DNA of 39,632 bases from Nannocystis pusilla (GTDB taxonomy: Bacteria > Myxococcota_A > Polyangia > Nannocystales > Nannocystaceae): contig NZ_JAPNKE010000001.1 of NCBI RefSeq assembly GCF_026626665.1, positions 1 to 39,632 on the forward strand, given 5' to 3'. The number at the start of each line of letters is the position of its first letter. Positions within the stretch are counted from its first letter, which is position 1. Both the position numbers and the translations under genes were made by a program. Shown in pieces: positions 33,091 to 39,632 of this stretch. Under the pieces are notes generated by a model. That model saw only the letters and a program-made list of their open reading frames with translations, searched no databases and was not told where the DNA came from.

Positions 33091-33448
33091 GCGTCCTCCT
33101 CAAGCGGCGGCTCCAACCGCGCCGCCTCGGGCTGAGGCGAGACCACCAGCCCACGACCGCCACGGTCATCGCCTCGCGGAGCAGCGCCCCGTCGCTCAGG
33201 CCGGACTCGGCGTGCGCGCTCGAGATCTCGCTGGCCGGCTGCGTCCAGTCGACGTCACCATCGACGGCCACGGCGAACTCGCGGGCCTTGCGAATGCCGA
33301 ACAGGGGGCCGACGCCGAACCCGCTCAGCTTGTGCGTCACGCGCCAGAGGCCCGGGCGGACACACACCAGCACCAGGCCGGGCACGCTGCTCTCGATGTA
33401 CGGAGCGAGCCACCGGCGACCGGGACCCGTGATCCACATGCGGGGCAT
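33080..33448 (-). CDS. Unknown protein, 122 residues
   Basis: ATG at 33448 has GGAGG eight bases upstream and overlaps the preceding TGA. Beta-rich start (MWITGPGRRWLAPYIESSVP, GLVLVCVRPGLWRVTH), then GVGPLFGIRKAREFAVAVDG and a helical, basic end (RLSPRRRGWSRRLRR). No family recognised; likely a small early protein. Confidence 0.5.
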   Translation of the reverse strand: MPRMWITGPGRRWLAPYIESSVPGLVLVCVRPGLWRVTHKLSGFGVGPLFGIRKAREFAVAVDGDVDWTQPASEISSAHAESGLSDGALLREAMTVAVVGWWSRLSPRRRGWSRRLRRTHGE

Positions 33449-33732
33449 CAGTTCGCCTCCGGGGCAGGGGTGGCCGAGCTGGGGGTCGGCTCGCGGTGCG
33501 GGCCCCACTCGAGCACCGGCGTCTCCGCCAGCTGGGTGGCGACCAGGTCCGCGGCGCGACGCAGGTGCGTCGCGGCCTCGCGCGGCGTACCGATCGGCGA
33601 GAGCGCGCGGTTATCGACGACCTTGAGGGTGCCCGCGGCGTGTCGGACGAGGCGGGCGTCCTCGGTGATGACCAGCATGCGGCCGTCGTCATGGACCTCG
33701 ACGAGCAGCGCGTGAAACGCGACGACGGCCAT
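33448..33732 (-). CDS. Unknown small protein, 94 residues
   Basis: ATG at 33732 with AGGAGG upstream, overlapping the TGA of the tiny lipoprotein-like gene. Reads MAVVAFHALLVEVHDDGRML, VITEDARLVRHAAGTLKVVD, a helix (PREAATHLRRAADLVATQLA) and a Pro-rich tail. No family recognised. Confidence 0.5.
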   Translation of the reverse strand: MAVVAFHALLVEVHDDGRMLVITEDARLVRHAAGTLKVVDNRALSPIGTPREAATHLRRAADLVATQLAETPVLEWGPHREPTPSSATPAPEAN

Positions 33733-33863
33733 CAGCACACCTCCTGTCCGAGCAGGCAGGTTGTCGGGCGGGCGATCTGTGTGGGCGACATGCACGCCGT
33801 CCACGCGAAGGCCGAGAACAAGAAGACGAGGCCGGCGAGCACGCCGGCGGAGAAGCTACGCAT
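33732..33863 (-). CDS. Tiny secreted or membrane protein with lipobox-like Cys
   Basis: 43 residues from ATG at 33863, within the end of the RusA-like gene, to a TGA overlapping the next ATG. N-terminus MRSFSAGVLAGLVFLFSAFA is a good signal or anchor segment, followed by W-T-A-C at 22-25, a weak lipobox. The mature part would be only about 19 residues (SPTQIARPTTCLLGQEVC). It may be a small lipoprotein; spanin function is not supported by position. Confidence 0.5.
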   Translation of the reverse strand: MRSFSAGVLAGLVFLFSAFAWTACMSPTQIARPTTCLLGQEVC

Positions 33864-34260
33864 CACACACCTCCATCGTGATGATCACGCGCGGGTTCTC
33901 GGGGTCGTGGAACTTGGTGCTGGCCTGCTCGAGGACCCGCGCGTCGTCGTCGAGCACACCGCACCGCTGTAAGGCGTCGAGCACCACGGACACAGGCGCG
34001 TCGACGTCGCCGAGCGCGACGACGGTTCCGTCGTCGAGCTTGGTCTTCCGGGGCCATCCGCACTCGAGCAACAGGCGCCACCGGCCCGAGCGGATGACAG
34101 GATGCCCAGCAGCCGCCCACGCTGCGTGGAGGCGCTTCACGAACTCGTTGAACTCGTCCGAGTTGCGAACGCCCCCGCCGGCGCTGATGTCGTGGCGTCG
34201 GTTCTTGCGGGGCGGCGACCCGGGCACTTCGGCCCGGAAGCTGGGCGGCAGGGTCTTCAC
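33856..34260 (-). CDS. rusA-like: RusA-like Holliday junction resolvase
   Basis: 134 residues from ATG at 34260. The RusA outline: LPPSFRAEVPGSPPRKNRRH at the start, an FNEFVKRLHAAWAAAG helix, and the acidic signature DVDAPVSVVLDALQRCGVLD-DDARV, where the spaced Asp residues match the D-x-D-N-x-x-K-x-x-x-D-x-L and D-D motif, then TKFHDPENPRVIITME. The Asn-Lys of typical RusA is replaced (DAPVSV), so catalytic competence is uncertain. It resolves recombination or replication junctions and sits in the recombination block. Confidence 0.65.
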   Translation of the reverse strand: MKTLPPSFRAEVPGSPPRKNRRHDISAGGGVRNSDEFNEFVKRLHAAWAAAGHPVIRSGRWRLLLECGWPRKTKLDDGTVVALGDVDAPVSVVLDALQRCGVLDDDARVLEQASTKFHDPENPRVIITMEVCDA

Positions 34261-34958
34261 GTGGTCGAAGCCTCCGTCTGCTCGACGCCACCCTTGACGG
34301 CGGCGAGCGCCCCGCGCGGGCTCCTGCGCTTCTTCGCGTAGTCCTCGACGTCGAGCTGCTCGAGGTCGTCGTGAGCGGTCGACGCGACGAAGTTGAACTC
34401 GACCTGCGGGCTCGACAGGCCGCGCTTCAGATCGGTCCGCTTGTCGTCGATCTTCTTGATCGCGTCCTTGGCGGTCTGGATCTGGCCCTGCAGGAACTCC
34501 TCGCGCTCGTCGAGCTCCATCATCTCCATGCGGAAGTTCGCGCGGTTCTTCCGCCGCTCGGCGATCAGCACGAGGTCATGACGACGCAGCGCCTCTATGT
34601 ACTGGCCCGCGACCAGGTCGGCCGCGTGCGGGGCGGGCTGCGGCGATAGCCGCTGGATCTCGTGCCCGCCGTGGTCGAGGATGATGGCGACCGCGCCGTC
34701 CTCGGTCGACTTGACCTTGTGGGTGATCGAGCGGTGCTCGTGGCACCAGTCCTCGGCCCAGTCGATCGCCTCGCCCTCGAAGGCGAAGAGGTCCCGCTCG
34801 ACGCCGTCGCCGGGCCGCTTGCTGAAGACGTGGACGAGCCAGTTGCTGGGCCCGAGCTCGCTCGTGACGATCTGGAAGCCGTAACGCTCCCGCTTGCGAC
34901 CTGAGTCTTTTTCGATCGTGCCATGCACCTTCCTCCTTCGACCTGTCCCCCAGGCCAT
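34257..34958 (-). CDS. Coiled-coil protein of unknown function in the recombination block
   Basis: 233 residues from ATG at 34958, or 223 from GTG at 34928, which has a very close AAGGAGG. The N-terminal half is beta-rich (RYGFQIVTSELGPSNWLVHV, FSKRPGDGVERDLFAFEGEA, IDWAEDWCHEH). The second half is a long coiled coil (EMMELDEREEFLQGQIQTAK, DAIKKIDDKRTDL) with a basic end. The helical part recalls host-nuclease inhibitors or accessory recombination proteins, but no family is recognised. Confidence 0.5.
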   Translation of the reverse strand: MAWGTGRRRKVHGTIEKDSGRKRERYGFQIVTSELGPSNWLVHVFSKRPGDGVERDLFAFEGEAIDWAEDWCHEHRSITHKVKSTEDGAVAIILDHGGHEIQRLSPQPAPHAADLVAGQYIEALRRHDLVLIAERRKNRANFRMEMMELDEREEFLQGQIQTAKDAIKKIDDKRTDLKRGLSSPQVEFNFVASTAHDDLEQLDVEDYAKKRRSPRGALAAVKGGVEQTEASTT

Positions 34959-34999
34959 GCGGCATCAGACAGCCGCGGGCGCGCTTGCTGGCGCGTGCC

Positions 35000-35016
35000 G
35001 GAGCCGACCGGGCTCC
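35000..35016. terminator. Short hairpin after the Fis-like gene
   Basis: Perfect 6-bp inverted repeat GGAGCC/GGCTCC with a 5-base loop, in the 75-base gap after the stop at 35034. No T-run on either strand, so terminator activity is doubtful. Confidence 0.25.
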
Positions 35017-35033
35017 GTTCGGGGTGGCGCCGT

Positions 35034-35246
35034 TCAGCGCACGGCGTCTCCGGCCCCGCTGGAACGGTCCTGGAGGGATGACCGCACCCAGCGGATGTTG
35101 TGCTTGATGATGCGGCGCTTGACGCCGTGCCGTGTCGTGCCAAGCAGCTTGGCGGCGCCGACGATGTTGCCGGCGCTATGCAGCGCGAGCTCGACGAGCG
35201 TGCGCTCCGCGACGAGGAGGTTGTAGCTGTCGAGCTCGATCTTCAC
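35034..35246 (-). CDS. Fis-type helix-turn-helix protein
   Basis: 70 residues from ATG at 35246, coupled to the recT-like stop (ATGA). It is nearly only an HTH_8 (Fis/NtrC C-terminal) domain: LVELALHSAGNIVGAAKLLG, TTRHGVKRRIIKHNI, with the usual G-N-x-x-x-A-A-x-x-L-G-x-x-R-x-x-x-x-R-x-I-x-x-H pattern. A nucleoid-like or regulatory DNA-binding role, perhaps at the origin or att site, is plausible. Confidence 0.75.
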   Translation of the reverse strand: MKIELDSYNLLVAERTLVELALHSAGNIVGAAKLLGTTRHGVKRRIIKHNIRWVRSSLQDRSSGAGDAVR

Positions 35247-35959
35247 GACCCGCTCTCCTCGCTGTCGCTGAAGAAGTCGTCCGAGGCGCTCGCCGACTTG
35301 GTGGGCGGCTCCTCGCGCACCTCGGTCGCCGCCGTGTCGATGAACTCGTCGAGCCCGCCGCTGACCGCCGCGGCCGCCGCAGCCTGCTGCTGCACGAACG
35401 CGGCGGGCAGCTGCTCGACGGACTCGATCGAGCCACCGCTCAGCTCCTCGATCGAGTGGGTGACGCCGAGCAGCACATCAGGGAACACGTCACGTAACGC
35501 GAAGCCCCGCGCCCGCGCGGTGAGCATGCGATTGGGGTACTGCGCCCAGGGCCCCTGCTTGCCCCACAACCCGGCCTTCTTGGCGTCGTCGACGCTGAAG
35601 GTGAACCGCCGCTCCTTGCGGCCGACGCGGGTCAGCGTGACGACCGCCTGACGCTTGTCTCCCTCGCCCTCGAGGCGCTCGTCGAAGTCGACCAGCTTCC
35701 CGCTCGCCTCGACCAGGGCGAGCGCGGCCGGCCCGTAGATGCCGGGCTTGCCGTTGATCACGGCGATGTTCTGGATCGACTGCATCGGCGACAGGCCGAC
35801 CTCAGCCCCGAGCTGCATCGCCACGAAGCAGGCGCACGTCGCTTGCTGCCCGCCGCCGAAGGACTTGGGCTGCATGTTGGCGGCGACGATGGCTTTCGCC
35901 AGGCGCCAGCCGGTCTCGTAGTTGGTGAACTGGATCCCACCTCGTGCTAATGCGGTCAC
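35243..35959 (-). CDS. recT-like: RecT-like single-strand annealing protein
   Basis: 238 residues from GTG at 35959 with AAGGAGG upstream. The pattern GWRLAKAIVAANMQPKSFGG, VAMQLGAEVGLSPMQSIQNI, AVINGKPGIYGPAALALVEA, then FSVDDAKKAGLWGKQGPWAQ, YPNRMLTARARGFALRDVFP and DVLLGV matches phage RecT-type recombinases of the 'G-L-x-P-x-x-S-I-Q-N-I' branch. The C-terminal 70 residues are a Gln/Ala- and acid-rich linker, ending DDFFSDSEESG. It follows the exonuclease gene, forming the usual exonuclease-annealase pair. Confidence 0.75.
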   Translation of the reverse strand: MTALARGGIQFTNYETGWRLAKAIVAANMQPKSFGGGQQATCACFVAMQLGAEVGLSPMQSIQNIAVINGKPGIYGPAALALVEASGKLVDFDERLEGEGDKRQAVVTLTRVGRKERRFTFSVDDAKKAGLWGKQGPWAQYPNRMLTARARGFALRDVFPDVLLGVTHSIEELSGGSIESVEQLPAAFVQQQAAAAAAVSGGLDEFIDTAATEVREEPPTKSASASDDFFSDSEESGS

Positions 35960-37291
35960 GCGACCTCCTTGATGGCGAGCGCTCGCTCGCCTTGCTTGAG
36001 TGCCCACTGGGGCAGGTTGATCTTCGGCGGCTGTCCGCTCTCCCAGGCCGGCCCCTCCCAGGGGGCTTGCCAATCGTTCGTCCGAATCGCCCGACTCAGC
36101 TCGTCCAGCGACTCGCGGATCTCGTGCTGGCCGATGGCAAGAGCCTCCGGTTCCAGCTCGTACACGGCGATCTCGTGCGGCGGTTCATTGCGGACTGCGA
36201 CGAACACGAACCGCGGTAGAGTGCCGTGCAGCGCCTGCGCAGCGGCGCAGTAAAACGCCGCCTGGCGGTGGTAGCCGAACCTGTACATCGACCGGGCGAA
36301 GCCTTCCGGATTCGGGTCGTCAGTGCTCTTGAGGTCGACGACGAGGCTGCCGCGGCGCACGAGCAGCCGGTCGAGGCGCGCACGCAGGTCGAGGCCGGTG
36401 TCGGCGTCTCGCCACGTGATAGCGACCTCTGAGCTGCCATTCCCTCCCACAGCAGAGCACGCGCCGCCTTTGCGGCCTTCGTCGAGCTGTGCTCGAGTGC
36501 ACGGAGCATGCCCTTGATCGCGGCGCGCTCCTTCGTCTCAAGCACGAGGGCGCGTTGAGGAAGCGACGCCTCGAACTCCGCCTGGCGCTTCCTCGCCCCG
36601 TCGCCGGTGAACCTCGGCTTGTCTACGACGAGTCTCTCGAACTCCGCAGGCTCGAGCACGGCCAAGTGCAGGCCGGTGCCCAGCCGCTTCGCCGCGGTGG
36701 ACGGCGGCTCGGGCAACTCTCCGGTGATGTAGATGCCCTCGTAGAGCCGCGGCGACTCGCGGAACACCTCGAGCTTGCTGCGAGAGATGCTCGGGTCTGA
36801 GAAGTATTGCTCCGCGGTCCAGTCGCGCCGGGTGGGCGCCTGGACGGCGACCGGTCGAGTTGTCCGCGCGGGCGTCGGCGTCGGCGCGGGCGTCGGCGTC
36901 GGCGCGGGCGTCGGCGTCGGCGCGGGCGTCGGCGTCGGCGCGGCCGGGGCGGGCGCGGGCGTCGGCGCGGCGAGTGCCGCCCGCGCCAACGCCCGCCAGG
37001 GCACCAGGACCGCCGGGGCGGCCGGGGCGGCCGGGGCGGCCGGGGCGGCCGGGGCGGCCGGGGCGGCCGGGGCGGCCACCGCCGGGGCGACGCCAAGCGC
37101 TCGCTCGACCTCGACCTTTGCCTGCTCAGCGGTGAGCGGCGACGACCCGGCTCCGGGTCCGGATGCAGGTCGCCAAGGTCGATCCACCAGAAGGCGCCAC
37201 GGGGCGTGAGCATGACGCGGGCCCTCCGGCCAGCGTGCGTCGTCTCGAGCCAGTCGTCGCCGATGGACTCCCACACGAGCGCGTCAGCCAC
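35956..37291 (-). CDS. PD-(D/E)XK exonuclease, RecE/DUF3799 type (frame shifts near 37150 and 36443)
   Basis: GTG at 37291 overlaps the preceding stop. The first 50 residues (ALVWESIGDDWLETTHAGRR, GAFWWIDLGDLHPDP) form a separate small domain. A frame change near 37146-37160 leads into a low-complexity Ala/Pro and Thr/Pro linker of about 75 residues. The nuclease follows: YFSDPSISRSKLEVFRESPR, LGTGLHLAVLEPAEFERLVV, then after one lost G near 36443 LRARLDRLLVRRGSLVVDLK-ST-DD with the D-(x)n-D-L-K catalytic core, and SMYRFGYHRQAAFYCAAAQA. It degrades one DNA strand for the RecT-like protein. Confidence 0.8.
36868..36939. repeat. Four tandem copies of an 18-base unit
   Basis: The unit GCGGGCGTCGGCGTCGGC repeats four times exactly. 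On the minus strand it encodes a Pro-Thr-Pro-Thr-Pro-Ala linker in the exonuclease. Variation in copy number is expected. Confidence 0.9.
37012..37074. repeat. Seven tandem copies of a 9-base unit
   Basis: GCCGGGGCG occurs seven times without change, encoding Ala-Ala-Pro repeats in the exonuclease linker. It has no spacers or dyad pattern of a CRISPR. Confidence 0.9.
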
Positions 37292-37604
37292 GGTCCACCT
37301 CCAGGCTGTCACGCACGTCGACCAGGTGACGTTCGGCGCCGTCGACGTCGCCGGCCCGGAGCATCCCGGCCGCGACCTCGAGCGCCTGGCGCAGCTCGCC
37401 CGAGCGCTGTACGTAGAAGACGACCGCGTCGAGCAGCTCCTGCCGCGAGCAGCAGGCGTCGATTGTCAGGACCGAGGCGAGAGACGCTCTGAACACCGGG
37501 TCGCTGATCTCTGGCCTCCTGCACTCGCTCTCCTGCAGGGCGCGCTCAATCTTGCAGCCGAGCAGCGAGATGACCTTGGCCCCTTCACCGTCGTCGCGTT
37601 CCAC
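37284..37604 (-). CDS. Small helical protein of unknown function
   Basis: 106 residues from GTG at 37604, after GGGTGGGA; it overlaps the integrase end by 20 bases. It is helical: VISLLGCKIERALQESECRR, ISDPVFRASLASVLTIDACC, ELLDAVVFYVQRSGELRQAL and a final HLVDVRDSLEVD. Directly behind the integrase, where excisionases are often found, but no excisionase-like HTH is evident. Confidence 0.55.
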   Translation of the reverse strand: MERDDGEGAKVISLLGCKIERALQESECRRPEISDPVFRASLASVLTIDACCSRQELLDAVVFYVQRSGELRQALEVAAGMLRAGDVDGAERHLVDVRDSLEVDRG

Positions 37605-38622
37605 GGTTCCCACCCTTTCCGCTGAGCTGCGGAGCAACCCGCTTCACCGCCTTGGAGACTTCCAGCGGGGCTTGAGCCCGCTGCATGGCAGCCTGCGCCG
37701 ACTTCTGCGTAGCCTGGGCGTATTTCGCCGTCGTCTTGATGTCTCGGTGGCCGAGAATCTTCTGAATGACGCGGAGGTCGGTCCCTTCCTCCAAGAGAAC
37801 CGTCGCGCCATCGCCCCGCAACGTGTGTGCAACGAGGTCGCGGGTTCGCACAATCCCTGCGTGCTCGCAGATCAGGTGGAATGCCCGCAGTACGCACGTC
37901 AGGTGGCCCGAGTGGCTCCGGTCGCTTGGAAACAGGTACGGCGTCCCCTGGGCCTCGCACACTGCGAGACGACGGCGGATCACCGGCATGACCAGGGCCA
38001 GCTGGATAGTTCGTGCTCCGTCCAGGTCGTCGGTCTTGTGAATGTCGAGTAGAGCGATCTTGGCCTCGATGTCCACCTGCTCGCGGCGAAGAGCGAGAAT
38101 CTCGCTCTTGCGGGCGAACGTTCCTCGCATGACGAGAATGGCGTCCGCAGTAGCGTCGGTCATCCGTCCCTCTCGCCGAAGCTCCTCAAGAGAGGCGAGG
38201 AACCGAGCGCGCTCGTCCTCGGTGAGTCGACGTTGTCGATCGCGCTCGGGGTGCCGGCGCACGTTGTCGAACGGATTGAACGCGTCAGGCAGAACATCGC
38301 GCCACGCCTGGTTGGCCATCTGCAGTGCCCGATTGACCATCCTCGGGACATCCTGGTGAATCGCGTGCCAGGCCTTGACGTGCTCGCGCGTCAGCTTGTT
38401 GCAGCGAATGTCGCCGAGTCCGGGTCCAGGCTCACGCTGCCAGCCCTCGCTCTTGGGGCGCTTCTTCTCATCGTGGCGCGGCTTCAGGTAGTTCTCGATC
38501 ACAGATCGAAACTGGCGCGCCGTGTGCTTGTTCTTCCAGCAGCGTTGATAGTACTGGTCGATGAACTGGCTGAAAGTAATCGTGGGAGTGCCGGTCGCCC
38601 GGCGGATGATCGAGCTGAACAT
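37585..38622 (-). CDS. int: Tyrosine recombinase integrase
   Basis: 345 residues from ATG at 38622 (GGTGGG just before); the open frame upstream to 38958 is not credible protein. The N-terminal arm/core-binding part has TITFSQFIDQYYQRCWKNKH and REHVKAWHAIHQ. The catalytic domain shows Arg171 in FARKSEILALRREQVD, a Lys in DIHKTDD, His266 and Arg269 in HTLRGDGATVLLEEGTDLR, His292 in ILGHRDIKTT and the nucleophile Tyr301 in AKYAQ. All key residues are present and the frame is intact. It integrates the phage, so the phage is temperate and not Mu-like in lifestyle. Confidence 0.92.
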   Translation of the reverse strand: MFSSIIRRATGTPTITFSQFIDQYYQRCWKNKHTARQFRSVIENYLKPRHDEKKRPKSEGWQREPGPGLGDIRCNKLTREHVKAWHAIHQDVPRMVNRALQMANQAWRDVLPDAFNPFDNVRRHPERDRQRRLTEDERARFLASLEELRREGRMTDATADAILVMRGTFARKSEILALRREQVDIEAKIALLDIHKTDDLDGARTIQLALVMPVIRRRLAVCEAQGTPYLFPSDRSHSGHLTCVLRAFHLICEHAGIVRTRDLVAHTLRGDGATVLLEEGTDLRVIQKILGHRDIKTTAKYAQATQKSAQAAMQRAQAPLEVSKAVKRVAPQLSGKGGNRGTRRR

Positions 38623-39056
38623 CCCACCGCTATTAATAGTAGTCTTCTGGCCTTCACAACTTTCGGGGCCAGAAACTGCAGAGTTCGGCGCGTCCCGGGC
38701 GCTCGATGCGCGCCACGCGCTCGCAATCGCGCTGACCCAGGTCGGTTGCTCTTGCTCTGTGCGAAATCGCTCCGATTTTTGCGCGATGCCGCGCTCGGTA
38801 TCGCGTTCTGAGGTCTGTTGCGACGACGGCAACAGACATGAAGGCGTTTGCGCCATGTCTGTATCCAGTCTGGCCGGTGGGGACGGCCGGAAGCGGCAAC
38901 CTACGGCAGGTCTGTTGCCGGAGTCAAGTTCGATATTTTGCCTTGACCATCGAGGCAAAATCGTATACCCGGTTCGGGTTCCCGTTCATCCAGTCCGGGG
39001 TCCGCCGGCGGCCGAGCCGCCAACCCGAAACGAGTCGTGGGGATTCGTGGAGGCCG
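38623..39056. promoter_or_regulatory. Gap before the integrase, rich in inverted repeats; candidate attP region
   Basis: No credible gene in 434 bases. Visible elements: GTCTGTTGC/GCAACAGAC inverted repeat at 38813-38837; CAGACATG/CATGTCTG at 38833-38861, sharing bases with it; a third GTCTGTTGC at 38910-38918; and ATTTTGCCT/AGGCAAAAT with a 9-base centre at 38935-38961. The last has the form of a tyrosine-recombinase core site, and the GTCTGTTGC copies look like arm or regulator sites. The gap is less GC-rich than the genes around it. No tRNA was found. Confidence 0.45.
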
Positions 39057-39081
39057 ACGCCCGCTCTCACCGAGCGGGCGT
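39057..39081. terminator. Strong GC hairpin at the end of an early gene
   Basis: Perfect 10-bp inverted repeat ACGCCCGCTC/GAGCGGGCGT with a TCACC loop. The stop codon of the 39067-39336 gene lies inside it. No T-run follows, but it is the most stable hairpin between the early genes and the integrase gap, and may end or attenuate the early transcript. Confidence 0.45.
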
Positions 39082-39336
39082 TCGTGTTTGGTCGAGCCGA
39101 TCGCGCCGGCGGGCGATGAGTTCGAGGAGAGCGAGCCTGTCGCCGTCGCGGAGCTGCACGTGAAGCCACGCGCTCTCGACGGCGCGGTGCAGGTCATCGA
39201 GCGAATCGAGGTCGATCGCGGCCTCGATTCGACGGGCCCGCTCGAGGAGCGAGTTCCGCAGCGGCGCGTCGCAGCTCCAGTTTCCTCGCCCGCCGTCCGC
39301 CTGGTTCGGCGCGGGCGCCTCGACCCGGCGTTTCAT
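39067..39336 (-). CDS. Early protein of unknown function
   Basis: 89 residues from ATG at 39336, overlapping the preceding stop (ATGA). Helical: NSLLERARRIEAAIDLDSLD, DLHRAVESAWLHVQLRDGDR, LALLELIARRRDRLDQTR. The stop lies in a strong hairpin. No family recognised; the third gene of the leftward early unit if the contig is circular. Confidence 0.6.
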   Translation of the reverse strand: MKRRVEAPAPNQADGGRGNWSCDAPLRNSLLERARRIEAAIDLDSLDDLHRAVESAWLHVQLRDGDRLALLELIARRRDRLDQTRTPAR

Positions 39337-39530
39337 TGGAGCACTGACCTCCGTCCAGCGCGAAGGTCCTGGGCCACCTTGGCCAGGCGCTCAGCGAGAG
39401 CCTCGAGCTCCTCGGGGGCGAGCTCGCCGACGGTGAACACTTCGAGCAGCTCGTCGTCGACGTAGCCGACCGCGACGCCGCGGAGCTCATCCGCTCGCGC
39501 CTCATCGCGACTCCCGACCAGGATGCGCAT
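39333..39530 (-). CDS. Small acidic early protein
   Basis: 65 residues from ATG at 39530 with GGAGG upstream, overlapping the TGA of the junction gene (TGATG). Reads MRILVGSRDEARADELRGVA, VGYVDDELLEVFTVGELAPE, then a helix (ELEALAERLAKVAQDLRAGR). No family recognised. Confidence 0.55.
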   Translation of the reverse strand: MRILVGSRDEARADELRGVAVGYVDDELLEVFTVGELAPEELEALAERLAKVAQDLRAGRRSVLQ

Positions 39531-39632
39531 CACGACGCACCTCCGACCGGGCACGCCGAAGCCCCGCGCCGCGCCTTGCGAGCCGGCCTCGGGGGCCACT
39601 CGACGTCGAACTTGGCGAGCATCCGCGTCTCG
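39530..39632 (-). CDS. 3' part of the gene that crosses the window junction
   Basis: Open from the right edge to TGA at 39530-39532: ETRMLAKFDVEWPPRPARKA, RRGASACPVGGAS. An ATG lies at residue 4, but there is no ribosome site visible for it. Joined to base 1, the codon GGC-CTC-GAG continues the corrected frame of the gene that starts at 328. That makes a protein of about 143 residues. Function unknown. Confidence 0.5.
   Translation of the reverse strand, partial: ETRMLAKFDVEWPPRPARKARRGASACPVGGAS

Noticed and set aside
37012..37074. Short regular repeats resembling a CRISPR or VNTR control region
   Set aside because: Nine-base units without spacers inside a coding frame; they encode an Ala/Pro linker.
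38965..39000. tRNA-like GGTTCGGGTTCC stretch near the integrase that might be an attachment site in a tRNA gene
   Set aside because: The five-base T-stem does not pair and no acceptor or anticodon arm can be drawn on either strand.

Overview
The window reads as a complete or nearly complete genome of a temperate, contractile-tailed phage with a Mu-like virion. It is GC-rich and almost entirely coded on the minus strand, from right to left, in tightly overlapping genes (ATGA, GTGA and TGATG junctions). The two window edges join in frame within one gene (minus strand, 328 to 1 and then 39632 to 39530), so the contig is probably circular or circularly permuted. The host is not named by the sequence. 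A lipoprotein with a Thr/Asp/Glu-rich linker and a DUF1554-like domain, plus the base composition, suggest a myxobacterium of the Nannocystineae; this is inference only.

Layout in transcription order on the circle. (1) Immunity and early region: an HTH repressor on the plus strand (867-1160) diverges from small early genes (712 leftward, across the junction to 39067) over an operator-like stretch at 749-788. (2) A 434-base gap rich in inverted repeats (38623-39056, candidate attP and integrase control region), then a tyrosine integrase (37585-38622). (3) Recombination genes: PD-(D/E)XK exonuclease, RecT-like annealing protein, Fis-type DNA-binding protein and RusA-like resolvase (33856-37291). 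(4) A stretch of small accessory genes and DNA-modification genes (23381-33863): ASCH protein, DUF1643 protein, phage N6-adenine methyltransferase, C5-cytosine methyltransferase with internal repeats, a DpdA/TGT-like 7-deazaguanine transglycosylase, a winged-helix replication initiator with an iteron-type origin inside its gene, and a ParB-methyltransferase fusion. (5) Packaging and head genes in Mu order: TerS, TerL, portal, gpF, protease/scaffold, decoration protein, gpT, gp36, gpG, gp37 and gp38 (14447-23384). (6) Tail genes: sheath, tube, chaperones made by a programmed -1 frameshift, tape measure, gp43 to gp48 and fibre genes (2030-14433). A host-like lipoprotein gene is inserted on the opposite strand at 4712-5365. 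(7) Three small, mostly membrane genes (1145-2026) that may serve lysis; no endolysin was recognised.

The virion is therefore Mu-like, but there is no Mu transposase. A tyrosine integrase and a lambda-like replication and recombination set replace it. About fifteen genes, including portal, sheath, major capsid and protease, are split by small frame shifts, mostly one or two bases missing in G/C runs. So many hits in essential genes of an otherwise complete genome look like assembly indels rather than decay. The tail-chaperone shift at 12154-12160 is different: it has a perfect slippery heptamer and a 9-bp hairpin and is surely functional. Coordinates for split genes span the whole reconstructed gene.
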